From Neospora caninum Liverpool (lineage: Eukaryota; Apicomplexa; Conoidasida; Eucoccidiorida; Sarcocystidae), in NCBI RefSeq assembly GCF_000208865.1, contig NC_018397.1, positions 1,612,001 to 1,676,000 of the forward strand: a DNA stretch of 64,000 nucleotides. Reading direction: 5' to 3'. Every line of letters starts with the position of its first letter. Positions within the stretch are counted from its first letter, which is position 1. Below the pieces are notes generated by a model that did not search any database, had not been told where the DNA came from, and worked only from the letters and a program-made list of their open reading frames with translations. The translations under genes were made by a program, and so were the position numbers. This document shows, one piece after another, positions 34,001 to 46,800 of the stretch.

Positions 34001-37000
34001 AACGTCTCTCTCCGTCCAACAACCTTTCGAAGAAGTCCTGCTCCCGAGCCCGACAACCTCCCCTCGCCGCTCTGCGTCTTCGGCCCTCTCCCCAGCGTCC
34101 TCCGCCGGGACCTCGCGCACAGGTGAGTTGTTTTGCTTCAAACCCGCTTGGCGACGCTCCGGCAGCAGTGGAGCGGAGCACGGGGTTGGCTGGTGATTCT
34201 CTCGTCTGGATGGTCGCCCTCGGTGCGCCTCCAAGTCCCGCGCGGAGACAAAAGAGGAACGCGGCGACACCCTCGCGCACCCGAGACACGCCTGCCCCGC
34301 GTCTCGACCGGAGGGCGTGGGTGGGGTCGAAGCCAGAGAGAGAGGCCAGGCTACGAGACGCCTTTTTGCAAGGGCTGGAAAGGCAGTGGAGTCGCTTTTT
34401 TTGTCACGAAAGCGTCGCCGGAAAGCGCCGTCAACCCGCGAGACCCGCTGGAGGCGAGCGAGAACCCGACGCCTCTTTCCCAGGTTCCTCTCGTGGTCTG
34501 GTGTCGTTTTCCCGCTTTGTGTTTTCGCTCCGCACTGTCGTCGAAACCGCCAAGGAGCGCGAACGTGGGAGATTCTGTGTGTTTGTTCCCAGCTTGTCCG
34601 CGGGATTCGCGTCTGCCGGTCGATGCGCCTCGGCGGACCTTCGCTGTTGCTGCGTCGCACTGCACAAACCCGCCGTCCCCCACGCTCTTCCCGGAAGATG
34701 TCCGAGACCTTGAGGAGGCGCGCGCGTCTTTCCTCCAGGCGAATGGAGACGGCGAGGACGGCCGAGAGCCCCTCACACCTGCGCCAGGCGCGCTGGATGT
34801 CGCCGTCGCCCTCCCTGAGGAAGACGGCGGGTCTCGTGGCGAAGAGACACCCGAGCCCGTGAGGCCTGCACGCCAGCGGGGAGAAGCTGGAAATTCGTCC
34901 TCACCGCGCGAGGCAGCCGAGGACGTTCTCGCGTTGGATGAAGCGGCAACGTTGAAACGAAGGCAGTCGGAGTGTCTCGGCTCGTGGCCCGAGAACGGCG
35001 CCGCGTTCGATAGAGCCCAGGCGAAGGCGCCTGGCGGCGGAGGGACCGACCGGAGACGGGAGCGGAACGGCGACTGGATCCCGTTCGCGGACGGGTTCGA
35101 GGATCCCAGCTGGGAAGCGGCCCAGAGGCGAGGCGCAGGCGGGCATCAGGGGGACGGCGAGGGGAGCGCGTGGAGACAGTCAAGTGAGGGGGGCGAGAGA
35201 GACGGCGAGGCGACACTGCACGGGGCGCGGCGGGGCAGAAGAGTGGACGATGCCGGGAAAGAAGAGAACAGAGGGTCCAAAACGGGGATGACCGATTCCC
35301 GAGAAGAGAAAGAAGCACGTGGGAACTTGGAAAGCTCTCCAGCGCCCGACGCGGGTGCCGGCACGGTGAGTGGGGGTGCGTCGTCGTCGCCTTCGTACCC
35401 GACCTTCCCTCGGTTTTACTCGTTGGAAGACGAAGAAGATCTATCCCACATCTCCTCGTTCATGAATCAAACAGAGGTATCTGGCGAGGATGCAGCGCGA
35501 GGTCTTCCGGGCTCCGGGACGTTGTCGACGATGGCGCTCGACCCCGCCCTCGACTCCGAGCTGCTCGCGGCCTTCCCCGCCGCAAGGCGCGCGCCCAAGG
35601 GGCCGCTGTCCACAGCCCTGCATTTCCTCCGTTCGGCCTGCGAAGGCATCGTTTCTTCCTCTGTACCCACGACCGAGGATGGGGTGTCTCCCTCGGCTTC
35701 CACGCAAACGATCGATCCGACGCTGCTGCTCCCCGCCACGAGTCGCGGCGCCGGGGCAGTGGACAGGTCCAGGCTTCCCCCCTTCGCGTCCACGGAACAT
35801 CTGGCCTCGTACCGGAGTGTGTCCGGCGAAGGCGCGGACGTGGCTGAGCAGGGCGGCCGCGAGACAGGCGACGCAGGTTTCCGTGGCAGAGAGTCTCTGG
35901 CTGTGGCGACTTCCGTGCGCTTGCTGCGAGTGGCTGGGGGTGCGCCGGGCGTTGCCTTTCGGTGTCCGGCGATCGCGGGGCGCTTCGCCCGGCTTCGCGC
36001 TTCTCCCGGGTACCAGAAGGCCCACAAAGCGGTCTTGCAGGTCGAGCGTCTCTGCTTCCAGGGACCCGCCGACAGTCCTCACTACTTTGTGCTTCTCTTG
36101 TTGCTTCTGGTCAACGTCTTTGCGAGTTCGCTCCTGCATCTGCTCCTCCAGCACGGAAACCGCCGCGCGGCGGCGGTGATAGCGGCGCTCGCGTTCCTGC
36201 TCGGGCTGTCTGTACAGCTCCGGCTCTCTGTTTTGATCTTCAGAAAGCACTTTCCGGCCGGATCTGCGCCACCGGCTCCGACGTTCCATGAGGTGCTCTC
36301 GGCGCTTCTGGCCGGTCTTGGGATGCTGTGGAGCTGTCTGAAACGCCTCGCCAAGGCGACGGGGAAAGCGTCGAGGCTGCTCGCCGAAGGCGCGCAAAGC
36401 GCTTTGCGAAGGTCGGGCGTTCTGGCCGCCGCGACTCCCGCCTCCGTATCCTTCCTGCAGCACGACGCAACTGGGCGAGGCTCCATCGAAATCGCAGAGC
36501 TCTCCGTCCGGGGCAGGCCGCGAGAGAACAGCGGGAACCCGTTCCTGTGCGCCGTCGGGGACATCCAGGAGATCCAGTTGCCCGACGAAACGGGACACGA
36601 AGGCATGGCTCTCGACTTGTCCTCGTTAACGGGAAGTCGCGACGACCGAGGCGTCGCGTCTTGGAGGACGTCAGCCAGCGACGGTGACTCCGGTTTCCAG
36701 GAGACCTCGGAGCGTCGCCACCCTCCAGGGGCGGATCATGCTTCCGCAACGCCTTCGTGGATTTCTCTGTGCTTTGAAGGCGATGGCGGCGCGCCTGTCT
36801 CTGCGCTCCCCCCCCTGCTGCTTACGCCGCTTATCGGATTCGTGACAGGGATTTTCGCGGGGCTCGTTGGAATTGGCGGAGGCGTCGTTTTTTCGCCCTT
36901 CCTGCTCCTCATGGGCAATGACCCCGTCTCAGCTGTCGCGACAGCGTCTGCGTGCGTGGTCTTCACCTCTGCTTCGACGTCTCTTCAGTTTCTGCTGATT

Positions 37001-37204
37001 GGTCGCCTGCCTCTCCTTTATGCTTCTCTCTTTGGGCTCGTCGCCGCTTCCGCAGCGGCCTGCGCCACGTGCGGAATCCACAGACTGCGACGCGCCGTGG
37101 GAGGAAGAATGAGCATCATTGCTGGCTGTGTCGCCTCTGCAGTCACGCTCGCTTCCGCTCTAACCCTGTGGAGATGCATCGAAGTCGGCGTGTATGGCGA
37201 ATGA
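31061..37204 (+). CDS. TauE/SafE family anion (sulfite/organosulfonate) exporter, plant-type, greatly enlarged
   Basis: Exons 31061-32911, 33307-33396, 33801-34122 (or from 33837) and 34593-37204 keep frame and give 1,624 residues (or 1,612). The start MRTPKFSAPTWTFPCLVCLA is a signal peptide. About 500 Ala/Pro/Ser-rich residues precede the first TauE half, which begins with VFSICCLLLGLFVFACLASA and the family motif GGIGGGSVFV. Exon 3 matches the plant-type pattern (LSGSLVGVLLNTILPVF, then the loop ending YKKET). A further low-complexity insert of about 500 residues follows, then membrane segments from HYFVLLLLLLVNVFASSLLH, a 200-residue loop, and the second half with GIFAGLVGIGGGVVFSPFLL. 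TauE/SafE proteins move sulfur-containing anions such as sulfite across membranes; the substrate here is unknown. Typical members have 250-500 residues, so most of this protein is insertion. Location in a secretory-pathway membrane is inferred from the signal peptide. Confidence 0.88.
33484..33717 (+). repeat. 26-bp minisatellite, nine copies, each containing a 3' splice-site consensus
   Basis: The unit CAGCGGTCGTGACTGTCCCTTCTTTT repeats nine times with starts every 26 bases from 33484 to 33692. Copy four has C for T (CGGCCG), and the last copy is changed at its end. Each junction reads CTGTCCCTTCTTTTCAG, an ideal pyrimidine tract plus AG, with GTGAC as a possible branch site. It lies in intron 2 of the TauE gene, about 80 bases before exon 3. 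Confidence 0.96.
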
Positions 37205-40200
37205 CGTGCAGGCCGAGGACGCGGCAACGCGCGGGTAGGAAGGCAACAGAAACCGGGCACGGCGAGACCCGTCGCCCTCTCCATGGGACGGAGTCGGAGG
37301 CACCTGCAATGACTGGCGGCTCCACGGTGATGCCGGAGGAATTGGTCTCACGGGGCAGAGATGAGCGTACAGCGCGAGACTAGGGGCGGGAGCGAAGGCA
37401 GCGAAAGGACAGCGAAACGCAAGGTGGAGATTCTCTTCGTCCCGTAGTTTGCAACGGAGGGGGAGACGAGGATACACCTGATGGTGAAACGGGTGGGGGG
37501 GATAGGGGGCTGCTGGGTTTTCGCAACTCTCCGGGAGGGAGACCATCGGCGGTAGCGAGATGACCACGTGTGTTTCGAGGGAACCAGAGCTGCGCTGGAG
37601 ATGCCAGTGCGAGCGGTACAGTGGTGTGGAGACTGTGGCGGAAGTTGTGAAAGCGATTGCGGGTGTCCAGGTGTGGCGGCCACATCGGCGAGAGACTTCT
37701 TGTGGCAAAGGCGCAAGAAGAGGTGACATTCCAGGGGAGACAGCCAACCGATGTGCGACATCTTCTTTAAAAAGCTGGTGAACACAGAGAGGAGTGGACA
37801 CGCCCGGTTGTCTCGACATTTTAATTGAGTGTCCGTTCCGGGGAAGCATGCACATGTGTATATATATACTAGGTAACGCAACTGGATATGGGTAATTTTT
37901 CGGCCGTATCCCGTTCTATGTAGGTAGCCACCGTCCGGCAGGTGCGGGGATCTCCGAAACGGCGTAAGTTCGTTTTGACGCTTCTCACGGGCAGAGCGTC
38001 ATGCTTTTTCATCCGTCTGGCAGAAAAAGAGCGCGGAGCGATTCAAAAGGGTAGCTGCGGGGTTGCGGTTGGCCCTTCCGAACCCGTGCTTCCTTTTGTG
38101 CTGGCCTCCTCTGTTTCTTGCCTCTGGGCAGTATTCGTTAACAGACAGTCTCTCGCAACTGGAGCTGTTTCATGTTCTTTCCAGCGATAGATTGGTTGAC
38201 AGGTTCACACGACGACTGCTCTACAGATAGACGTTTCTCTATCAGACGCCTCACAGTACACCGGCTGCTGACGGCGTGGAGTTCACGCCGAGACTGGAAG
38301 GCTTTGCCCCGGTTTCGGCCTAGGCCTAGCGGTGGCAGTGACTGGGTGATGACGAACAGTCCCCGCGGCACGGGAAAGACGGAGACACGGCCGTACGCCA
38401 GGAAACCGTTAGGAAGGCTTGCCGTCTGCGACATGGGGCAACGGAAAAGGAAATGAACGGAGGGCGGAGAACGTGCGTAGTGGGATGCACCGGTTATGGA
38501 CGTAAGCAAATGGCAAGTGACGCAAAACGCGCAAAAAAATGTTGGCGATCGTTGTAGTTTCGTACCGGATATAAAACCATGGTACCTCGAAGGCAAGTCG
38601 CGTGAGACAGAACAAAAGATATGTCGTGAGACCGAAAGCCACAGTATCTCCCTCACCACGGATTCAGATTTCCCCTGTACCAGTTGCGGGCTTCGAGATC
38701 ATTCCCATTGTGGGGCACACCAGTTTGCTTGCACTTTTGTCTACCACTTGCAAACACAACTGAATCCGACACTTTTGGCACGGTACACGCCAGCAATCGA
38801 CAAACAGTCCTCGACTTTTGAATTCTTTTCTGTGGCTCTGGGTTCCCGCTCAGCAGCGGGGCTAACTTCAAAAACCGGTAATCCCCGATACCGTCGACAC
38901 ACACTGGCAATCCATCGAGGGAGCGTTTCACCGGTGAGACTCGCGAGTCCGAGCAACTTCTGACGGGTAAATCCCCCACCCTTTTTCTCGGGAAATGAGG
39001 TGAAGCGTTCCAGGCGAAGCCTGGGGTTTTCTTGATAGTGGTTCCATGCTTCAGTGGACTCGCGGTTCGAACCAAGGCACGTGCCTTCCAGAGGGTTCCG
39101 CGAGTAAACATGTTTTGCACGAGATACCGGTTCCGTAAAAACACAGGCACGTGCAGCAGCGAACGATAACTAAACGCTCAAGTCAGCACGCGCATTCATC
39201 GCTGAAAGAAGTGACTCGTGTGTGAATGACTACGCTTTCTTCGGCGCTAGCGTAAAACAAGTATACAGCCCCGTGTCCCGTCGAACCCCATTTTCGTCTC
39301 AGTGGACCACAAGGTGCCTGCTTGAAGCGGCGGCTCTACAAGGAAGTGGTACGGTTTTTCCTGCTCTCGCAGAGAGACAGGCAATACGTATATCCGTTCG
39401 GCCGATTCGCGACACGAAGAGCTGTGCATACACCGCACGCCACTTCGCTCTCTGAAGTCACTGCTTATTTTGCTCTCTTCTTGCAAGGGACCCCGCCCCT
39501 TTTTGCGGTGACTCGACGGGCAAACGGCCTTCGAAAGGCCACGCGGCCGTCGCGCATAGCACCAGAGGTTTGGCACCGAGAGAGCGTTTCAGGTTCGTCT
39601 CCCGCCTGCCGTAGCGTTGATAGGTGTGTACGCCGCGTGTCGCAATCGAACTAGCTGGTTGCATACATTGCAACTGCGTTCTCGCTCTCTGGTGAGTTGG
39701 GCAAGTGAAAATTCTGCTTCGTTTGCGCTTCGCAGTGTATTTGCATTGAAGTTTTTCTCCTTGTCAATTTCAACCGTGCTAAGGTGGTCAATCGAGCAGC
39801 AAGAGCGGTGCACGCGCTTCTGCTTGCGCGTCATGCGCGCTCGACGCGCTCTCCTAAGGGCCAAAGCAACTGAATCGAGTGGCGAAACTTGATCCAGCGA
39901 GTCCGTTTCATCCTTTCGGATCTCGTTTTTGGCCTTTCTCGAACCTGCCAGGCCGTCTTCATGTGATTGTACTCTCCGCATACAGCAAGCCTTTTTCACC
40001 GTCGTGCTGGAAGTCCGAAACGCCTCACGGCGCCCTTCACGGGAAACGAGGCCGGCATCTTTACAGTCTGCGCTTTCCCCTCCGAAAGCTTACCATCCGC
40101 CAGCATGGTTCTTCCAAACTCATGGACCTCTTTCCGCAGGATGTCCTGTTAAAAACCAAAGAGACGAGCAATAGCAGTCAAGAGAACCGTGGTGAGACTC

Positions 40201-40829
40201 GCAGTAGAATATGAGGCTCTGCAGCGGCGCTCAAAGCTACCGCAGTCACCCGTTGAGTGGACTCGGGACACGTTTTCCGCCGGGGTCGGTGTGTGTCGCG
40301 TGTTTGCCGATGGACAGATCACGGCGAAGTGCCTTGAACGGCGCTGAAGAATTCGCGTTGTCGCTGTGCTGTTCCGGTGTGACGACTAGCTTCGGGGACG
40401 TGGCGCTACGTCCAGAGTCGAGATCTGAGGACTGCTACCTAACGCCAAGGCTTGGCTACAAACGAAACAAACAGAAGGAAGCATCTCGTGTGGACTCGCC
40501 AGTAGAGAGACGAAGGACAGTGGATGTCGCGACGTGGTGTGCTGTCTAGAGGAGAGCCCGAAGTTGCGGAGTTCTCGGTACCGTGTCACTCCCCTTGCAA
40601 GCGCTCGAATGCGTTCGCCGCCGACCTCAGGGGCGTTCTCCCAGCACACGCGTTCGCGAGCGGTGGCGACCGCGACTCTTTCTAGACGTCCCGCCAGCTC
40701 TTGCACAACGGGGTGTTTTCCGTGTCCCTGTCCTGTCGCTTTGCAGGGACGCTACAACCCTTTCCCCCGCCGCTGAAGGCTTTTTGGCAGAGATCGCTGC
40801 TGTCTGTTTCTCGCCTCTTCTTTTTCTTC
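37205..40829. other. Intergenic region, no supported gene
   Basis: These 3.6 kb hold only short frames on both strands, including a 155-codon + frame at 38496-38963 with no recognisable motif. It should include the 3' end of the TauE transcript and the promoter of the giant gene. A short palindrome, GGCCTAGGCC, lies near 38318. Confidence 0.5.
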
Positions 40830-43800
40830 ATGTCCTCTCTCAGGCAAGCTGTCGATTCTCTTTCCGACTGTTTCATGGCACCAGGGCGGGCGCTTCTGTC
40901 AGCATCGCGGTACAGCTCTCCTGCAAATTTCGTGCTCCTTTTCCTAGCTTTGTCGGTCGTCGGCCTTTGCTCGCCGGCAATCTCCGCCTGGACGTGGCTC
41001 CAGCTTTCTCTGTCTGGGTTAGCACTGCTGTCCATTTACTCCCTGGCGTTTTTTCAAACCGAGAGAGAGAGCGACACACCGTGTTGCTCGACGCCGTTCG
41101 AATCGGAGTGTCTGACTCGCTGCGCTTCCAATTCCTCAGATCTTCTTTCTCTCGCTTCGCCACCTTCTTCCTACCACACATCTTCTGATGCCTCGGATGC
41201 GGAAGGCAGCCAAGGCGAACTTCCCTTCATCAGCCCGTGTCTCCACTCTGAGGCCTCTGGCGTCCAAAAGGCTACACCTGGGACATCGCCGGGATATCGC
41301 GCGACTGCTCCACCCTCGCCGTGTCTGAGACGGTCGCTTTCAAGAGCGTCGCTACCCTCGCTTGATCTCGGTCCGCGCTCGACTGATCCGCCAGCGGCCG
41401 CTTCGTTGCGCACTGCCTCTGGCGAAGCGACACTCGCCGACAAGCTATGCTCAGGGACTAGAGATCTCCTCTCCGGAGTTGCTCGTGACGGGCCAGCGAC
41501 AGAATCCTTTTTGACTCGTGCTCATGAGCGGTCAGCCTCTTCCCTGGTCTCCGATCTGCGCGCTTCATGCGCTCCTGCCTGTCTCCCTGCGGTGGACGAC
41601 GCCGACAACACCAGGCCGTGCCAGACTCTCGCCCTCGTCTCCACTTTAGATCCCGCGCCGTCCGCGACTGAACTTTCGAGCTTCAGCTGGCCGCCTTCCC
41701 CAAGCGGTGACTGCGCAGGTGGTGGCGGTTCGCCTTCGTCGACCGCTGCTGACTGTGAACGTACCGCAGCCGGTGACCCCGGAGAAGAGGAAGCCCGCGA
41801 GTCGGTGCTTCAGCGTGCTCCTTCTCTCCCTGCTCTTTTCTTCTCGCCGGAGACTCCGGCAGAACGCCTCTCTCCGCTCTCAGACGCGTCGGCGTCGATA
41901 TCAGCCGCTTCATCCGGCTCCAAGTGTCTCGCTTCTTCTGAACTTGCGTCCTCAGACCCGTTTTCTCTCGTCCCGTGTCTTGCCTCTGACCCTCGCGAAG
42001 CTACGCACTCCACCGTTCCCTCTCCTTCCGCTGCGGCTTCGGCTTTCCCAGTCTTCCATCCCCCAGTCGGCGCCGGCGACAGGGTACCCTCGGCCCCTTC
42101 GCTTGCCTCTTCAGAGGGCCCCGGCGAGCAAGCTTGCCTGGCGGAGGCGTCCTTCCCAGCTGAGACCGTCGAGAGCCCTGCGGTGAACGGAGACAACTCT
42201 GTCCTCTCCGCTCCTGGCAACGCCCGCCAGCGAGACGACACAGCTCCTCGGTTGGCACCCGTACGCTGCGGCTCGTCTTCGGCGCACTGGCCGTTTCAAG
42301 GAGGATCTGAGAAAGAGACAGCAGAGAAGCGAGGCGTGTCGAGCACGGCCGACGTTTCCGCTCAAGTGTCAGGCTCGGAGTCCGACGCTTCCGGAGCCGC
42401 TGAATCTCGCCTCGCAGATCCATCTCTCCAGCTCCAGTCTCGCGACCAGGCTCCTGGTGAAGAGAGACCTAGCGACGTCCGTGAAAAAGAGAACGCAGAG
42501 CTTGCTTCCGCAGTTCTCTCCGCTCCGGACTGTGCCACGGAAAGAAGCGACAGGGGTACCAGCGAAAGCGTCCCGACACAAATTTCCCTGTTCTTCCAGA
42601 GCCTGCCAGGCGAGACCGCAGTCGTGCCAAGCGATTCCCCAACCGGTTGTTCTGCGATTTCGGCCGACAGCGGGGGCGAGACGCAGGCGTCCTTCTATCC
42701 ACAGACGCGCGGCGCAATTGAAGCCGCGGACGCCCAATTCAAGTTAGAGAGGGAGGCCGAGAGCCGAGAGAGAGAGGGCCCGGATCACGCTCGCGACGGT
42801 TGCAAACAGGCCGAAGCGGAAGCGGGGGCGTGTGGTGCCGTTCTGCCGGTCTTCCACACGGATGTAGAGCACGTGGGAGCATCCGAGGGCGACGGCGAAG
42901 AACCAGGGGAAGATTCTAGGCTGTGCTGTCAAGAGAGTGGCATTTTGGAGGAAGCCGAGGACGCGGAAGTTCAGCAAGGGCTGGAAAGGCGGATTTGTGG
43001 CGAAGTCCGTTCAGGGAGTCGCTCGGTGTCTCAGGGTGAACTCGAGGACGAGACGGAAACAGAGGAAGAAGGACCCGACGGCGAGAGTGAGTCAAAAGCT
43101 TTCCTCTCGTCCCTTTTCGAGTTCCCAGAAGCAACGGAGTGTCCCAACCTCGATCAGAGGGACAGTGAGGTCGCCGGCGAGGACGGGTTTGAAGGAGAGC
43201 AAGTAGAGGTTGAGACGTGCAGCCGCATTCGGCCGTCTGAGGAGGCATTCGCGCTCGACGAGCGAGGGGGAGAAAAGGAAACTGAGGACCGGAGCGGCAA
43301 CTTTGAAGCGGACGGAGGAGGTTCTGGCGACGGGTGGCTGGGAGCTGCGGGAAAGGAAGAGACTCAGGAAGGACAAGGCCATTCGGAAGAACAGGTCGGC
43401 GTCGTTTCGACTCCACGAGGAGACAGGAGAAGCCTCCAGGAGCGGGACACAGGCAGGGGTCGAGAGAAAGAAGAAGGAGAAGACGGGCTGGCCGCAGCGG
43501 GTCAGGGTGCTGTCGTCGATGAGCCAGGGGGATCCCCAAGTGCCGAAGAGGAAGAAGGTTCGGGTGCCGAGGGTCAGGGCGGCGCTCGCGAGCAGGAGGC
43601 AGAAGAACGAAAGGAAGATATACACGAAGAGGACGAAACAGTAGGTGAGAGAGGCAACGGAGAGCCGAGGGACGCTTCCGACGCGCGCTCAGACGAGGTT
43701 GAGGGAGACGAGGAAGTTGAAGTCGCGAGACGTGCACTGGGAGAGCTAGCGACTCTAGACGAGAACGAGGAGAACGAAGAGAGAGGGGAAACGGAGCCAG

Positions 43801-46800
43801 GCGAGCAGTGCGAAGCGCACCGTCCCGTGGAAGGGGGTGAATCGTCAGGGGACTCATCAGGTGAACCGTCAGGTGAATCGTCAGGCGAGTCGTTAGAAAG
43901 AGAAGACGGGGAGCACGAGTGCGCGACCTTTTTTCTCGTTGGCAGCCTCTTGGAGAAGGACGTGCAGGATCTAGCTGAGGTCGAAGAAAGCCCAGCAGAA
44001 GAGAGAGATACACACCAGCGATCGTCGTTTGGAGAAGACAGGGAGGCGAAGCTTGCAGACGGCGCTGTTCAGGCAGAAGGCACGACTGAAGCAGGGAAAG
44101 CGTTTGGACAGCTCGAGGCGGAGGCGACTGCATTGCGCTCACCACGTGACGACGAAAGCGAGTGTGTTCCTCAGGAATCTCAGTGGCTGTCGATCCGAAG
44201 GTCTTCGCGCATTTTCTCCGAACCGATTCTGTTCTCTAGCCTTTTGTCTGGGGCGGCGTCCGTCGTCGAAGACTCGAGTTTCCCGGACATCGCGCCTGGG
44301 ACACAAGACAGCCAAGCGAAAGGAGAAGAGGAGTTGCAGAAACTCGAGAGGGAAAGGCAGAATCCCGAGGAAGAACGTCTCCCCGTGTGTGCTCCGTGGG
44401 AAGGGAAAAACGCAGCACAGTCCGCCGGCGAGCTGGGCGAACCTGACGCCTCCTGCGCGTTGTCTGAAACTCTGAACAAGCAAGGAGAGAACGGGAGACT
44501 CTGCGCGCCTGCCTTCCGCTCGGAGAGCAGAGAGGGAGTTGAGGAGACGCAGGACAGCGGAGAAGAGGAGCCTGTCGGCCCACGAGAGACTCCGCCGAGT
44601 CCTTCGCTGTCCCTCCTGGGTTTTGTCTCCGCTGTCGGGGCGTGCGATTTGAGCGGCCTAGACGGTCCTGCGGCTGCATCTCTGCATCCAGAGTCTGTCA
44701 CCGAGGGCGATTCGTCATGTGAAGCGACCGCCCAGAACATCCACGCTTTGTCTGTTTTGTCAGAGGAACCTTCAAGTCTCGCACCGATCTCGGCGCCTTC
44801 CGGCGACATTCTGCTCCCGCCCGGGCCCTCGCGGCTGCCTTCCGTTTCCGGTTCCTCCTCGTCTCCTGCCTGTGCTTTCCTCGCTCCAGCGGGCGCAGTG
44901 ACTAGCGGTCCTGAGGCGGGCGGCGAAGACACGCGAGAAGAAAGGACTCCGTGCGAGGAAGGCGACGCCGCGACAGCAGAAACCTCAGGGAGCAGATCAG
45001 AGGCGGGACGAGAACAGGAGGCTCACCGGCAAGAAGACGACCGGGGAGAAGGACGTGTTTCAGGAGAGCCGCAAGAGACGTTAGACAGCCGAGAGGCCGG
45101 ACAGCCGTCCACGTCACAAACAGCCGACGCTCCGGAGGACACCAGAGCCTCTGAGACTCCAGAAGCTCCAGACTGCCTCTCCGAAGGGACTCAAGAGGCC
45201 GCCGGGGCTAGCGGCAACGAAGAAGGTGAACTGGGGACACTGCAGACAGGAGAGGAAAAGAGAGTTGAGGAAGAAGAAGAGGGAGTTCAAGAGGGAGAAC
45301 AAGCGACAAGTCAAGAGCAAGAAGAAGAGAGAGGCCAGGAGGGGGAACAGGAGACAGATCCGGACGACGCACAGGGGATACGTCAGGAGGGGGGACAGGA
45401 GACAAGTCTGGAGGAAGCACAGGGGATACGTGAGGAGGGAGGACAAGAGACAGGTCAGGAGGGGAAACCAGAGAAACTTCCAAAGAGGGAACACGAGATA
45501 AATCAAGAGGAAGAACAAGCGAGCCTGCAGGAGAACGAAGAGGAGAGAGAGCGCGAAGACGGAGAACAAGAACAGGAGCGCGGGCAGGAGGAAGACCGCG
45601 GAACCGTCGACGAAGAAGAGAGTGTGCGAGAAGGTTCTCTCGGAGACTTTGAGGGTGCCAAGGAGCTCGGAGATCAGGGACGCGTGTCGGACTCCGGTGC
45701 GGAGATTCGTGCTTGCATATCGGACGCGCTTGAGTCTCTTCCTTCTGTCTACGCGTTCGTCCAGACGACCGTCGCGGATTTGGCCCATAGCCAGGTGGAC
45801 GGGAAGGTGGCTTGTGAGGCACAGGACGCCGGTGAAGAGAAAGACAAGAAGGAAGTCGCGGGAGAAAGAGAGGTGACAAGTGAAGAAAGCGAGCGAGGAA
45901 GAGCGGGGGAAATCGAAGCACACAGTGAGGGAGAAACTGACGAACAAGGAGAGGAACACATTGACGAACAAAGTGAGGAAGAACGTGAAGGACAAGGAGA
46001 GGAAGACATTGACGAACAAAGTGACGAAGGCATTGACGAACAAAGTGAACAAGACATTGACGAACAAAGTGAGGATGACATTGACGAACAAAGTGAGGAA
46101 GACTGTCAAGAACCAAGTGAGGAAGAACGTGCAGAACGCAGTGAGGGAGAAACTGACGAACAAAGTGAGGAAGAACGTGAAGGACAAGGAGAGGAAGACA
46201 CTGACGAACAAGGAGAGGAAGACACTGACGAACAAGGAGAGGAAGACATTGACGAACAAGGAGAGGAAGACACTGACGAACAAGGAGAGGAAAACATTGA
46301 CGAACAAGGAGAGGAAGACATTGACGAACAAGGAGAGGAAGAACGTGACGGCGAAGGAGAGGAAGACATTGGAGAACAAAGTGACGAAGAACGTGGAGAA
46401 CAGGTGGGAGAAAGCGAAGGAGGAAGCGACGGAAGCCGAGCGTCTTCTGTTTTCCGGTTTCCAGTACCGGACGAGACACGACCGTCGGAGAGTCGGAGTT
46501 TCGCAGAGCACTTCTTGATCTGCACGAGATCGCCCTCTGAACTTTCGCGTCAGTCATCCGGTAGCACGTTACGAAGCGCAGCTGTCCTGTTTTCGCAGAC
46601 ACCTGCCTTCGCGACCAGTCAAGAGCCTTCGTCTGGCTACCCGCCTTCGGTCGCCACCAGCTTTGCAAGACTCCAGTTCAGTGCGCGTTTCGCAGACTCT
46701 CCGCCGAGCCTTCCTCGAGCGTTGCCTGAACCGGCCGCAGCAAACTCTCCAGAGAGAGAAGAGACAGGAGAGACGAAACACGGCGAGGAAAACGAGGAGA

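Noticed and set aside
34133..34592. In-frame 5' extension of the last TauE exon
   Set aside because: The preceding exon ends with one leftover base at 34122, and only an acceptor at 34592 restores the frame with good sequence; the extension lacks coding character.
39064..39073. GGTTCGAACC, resembling a tRNA B box
   Set aside because: No A box at the right distance and no cloverleaf can be folded around it; it is a short palindrome.
40160..40166. AGAGACG, matching the coccidian WGAGACG promoter motif, upstream of the giant gene
   Set aside because: A seven-base word with one degenerate position is expected many times in 64 kb, and it lies 660 bases from the start codon.
45114..46668. Two minus-strand frames of 465 and 486 codons
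   Set aside because: They are by-products of the 24-bp periodic repeat in the giant gene; kept only as a low-level finding.
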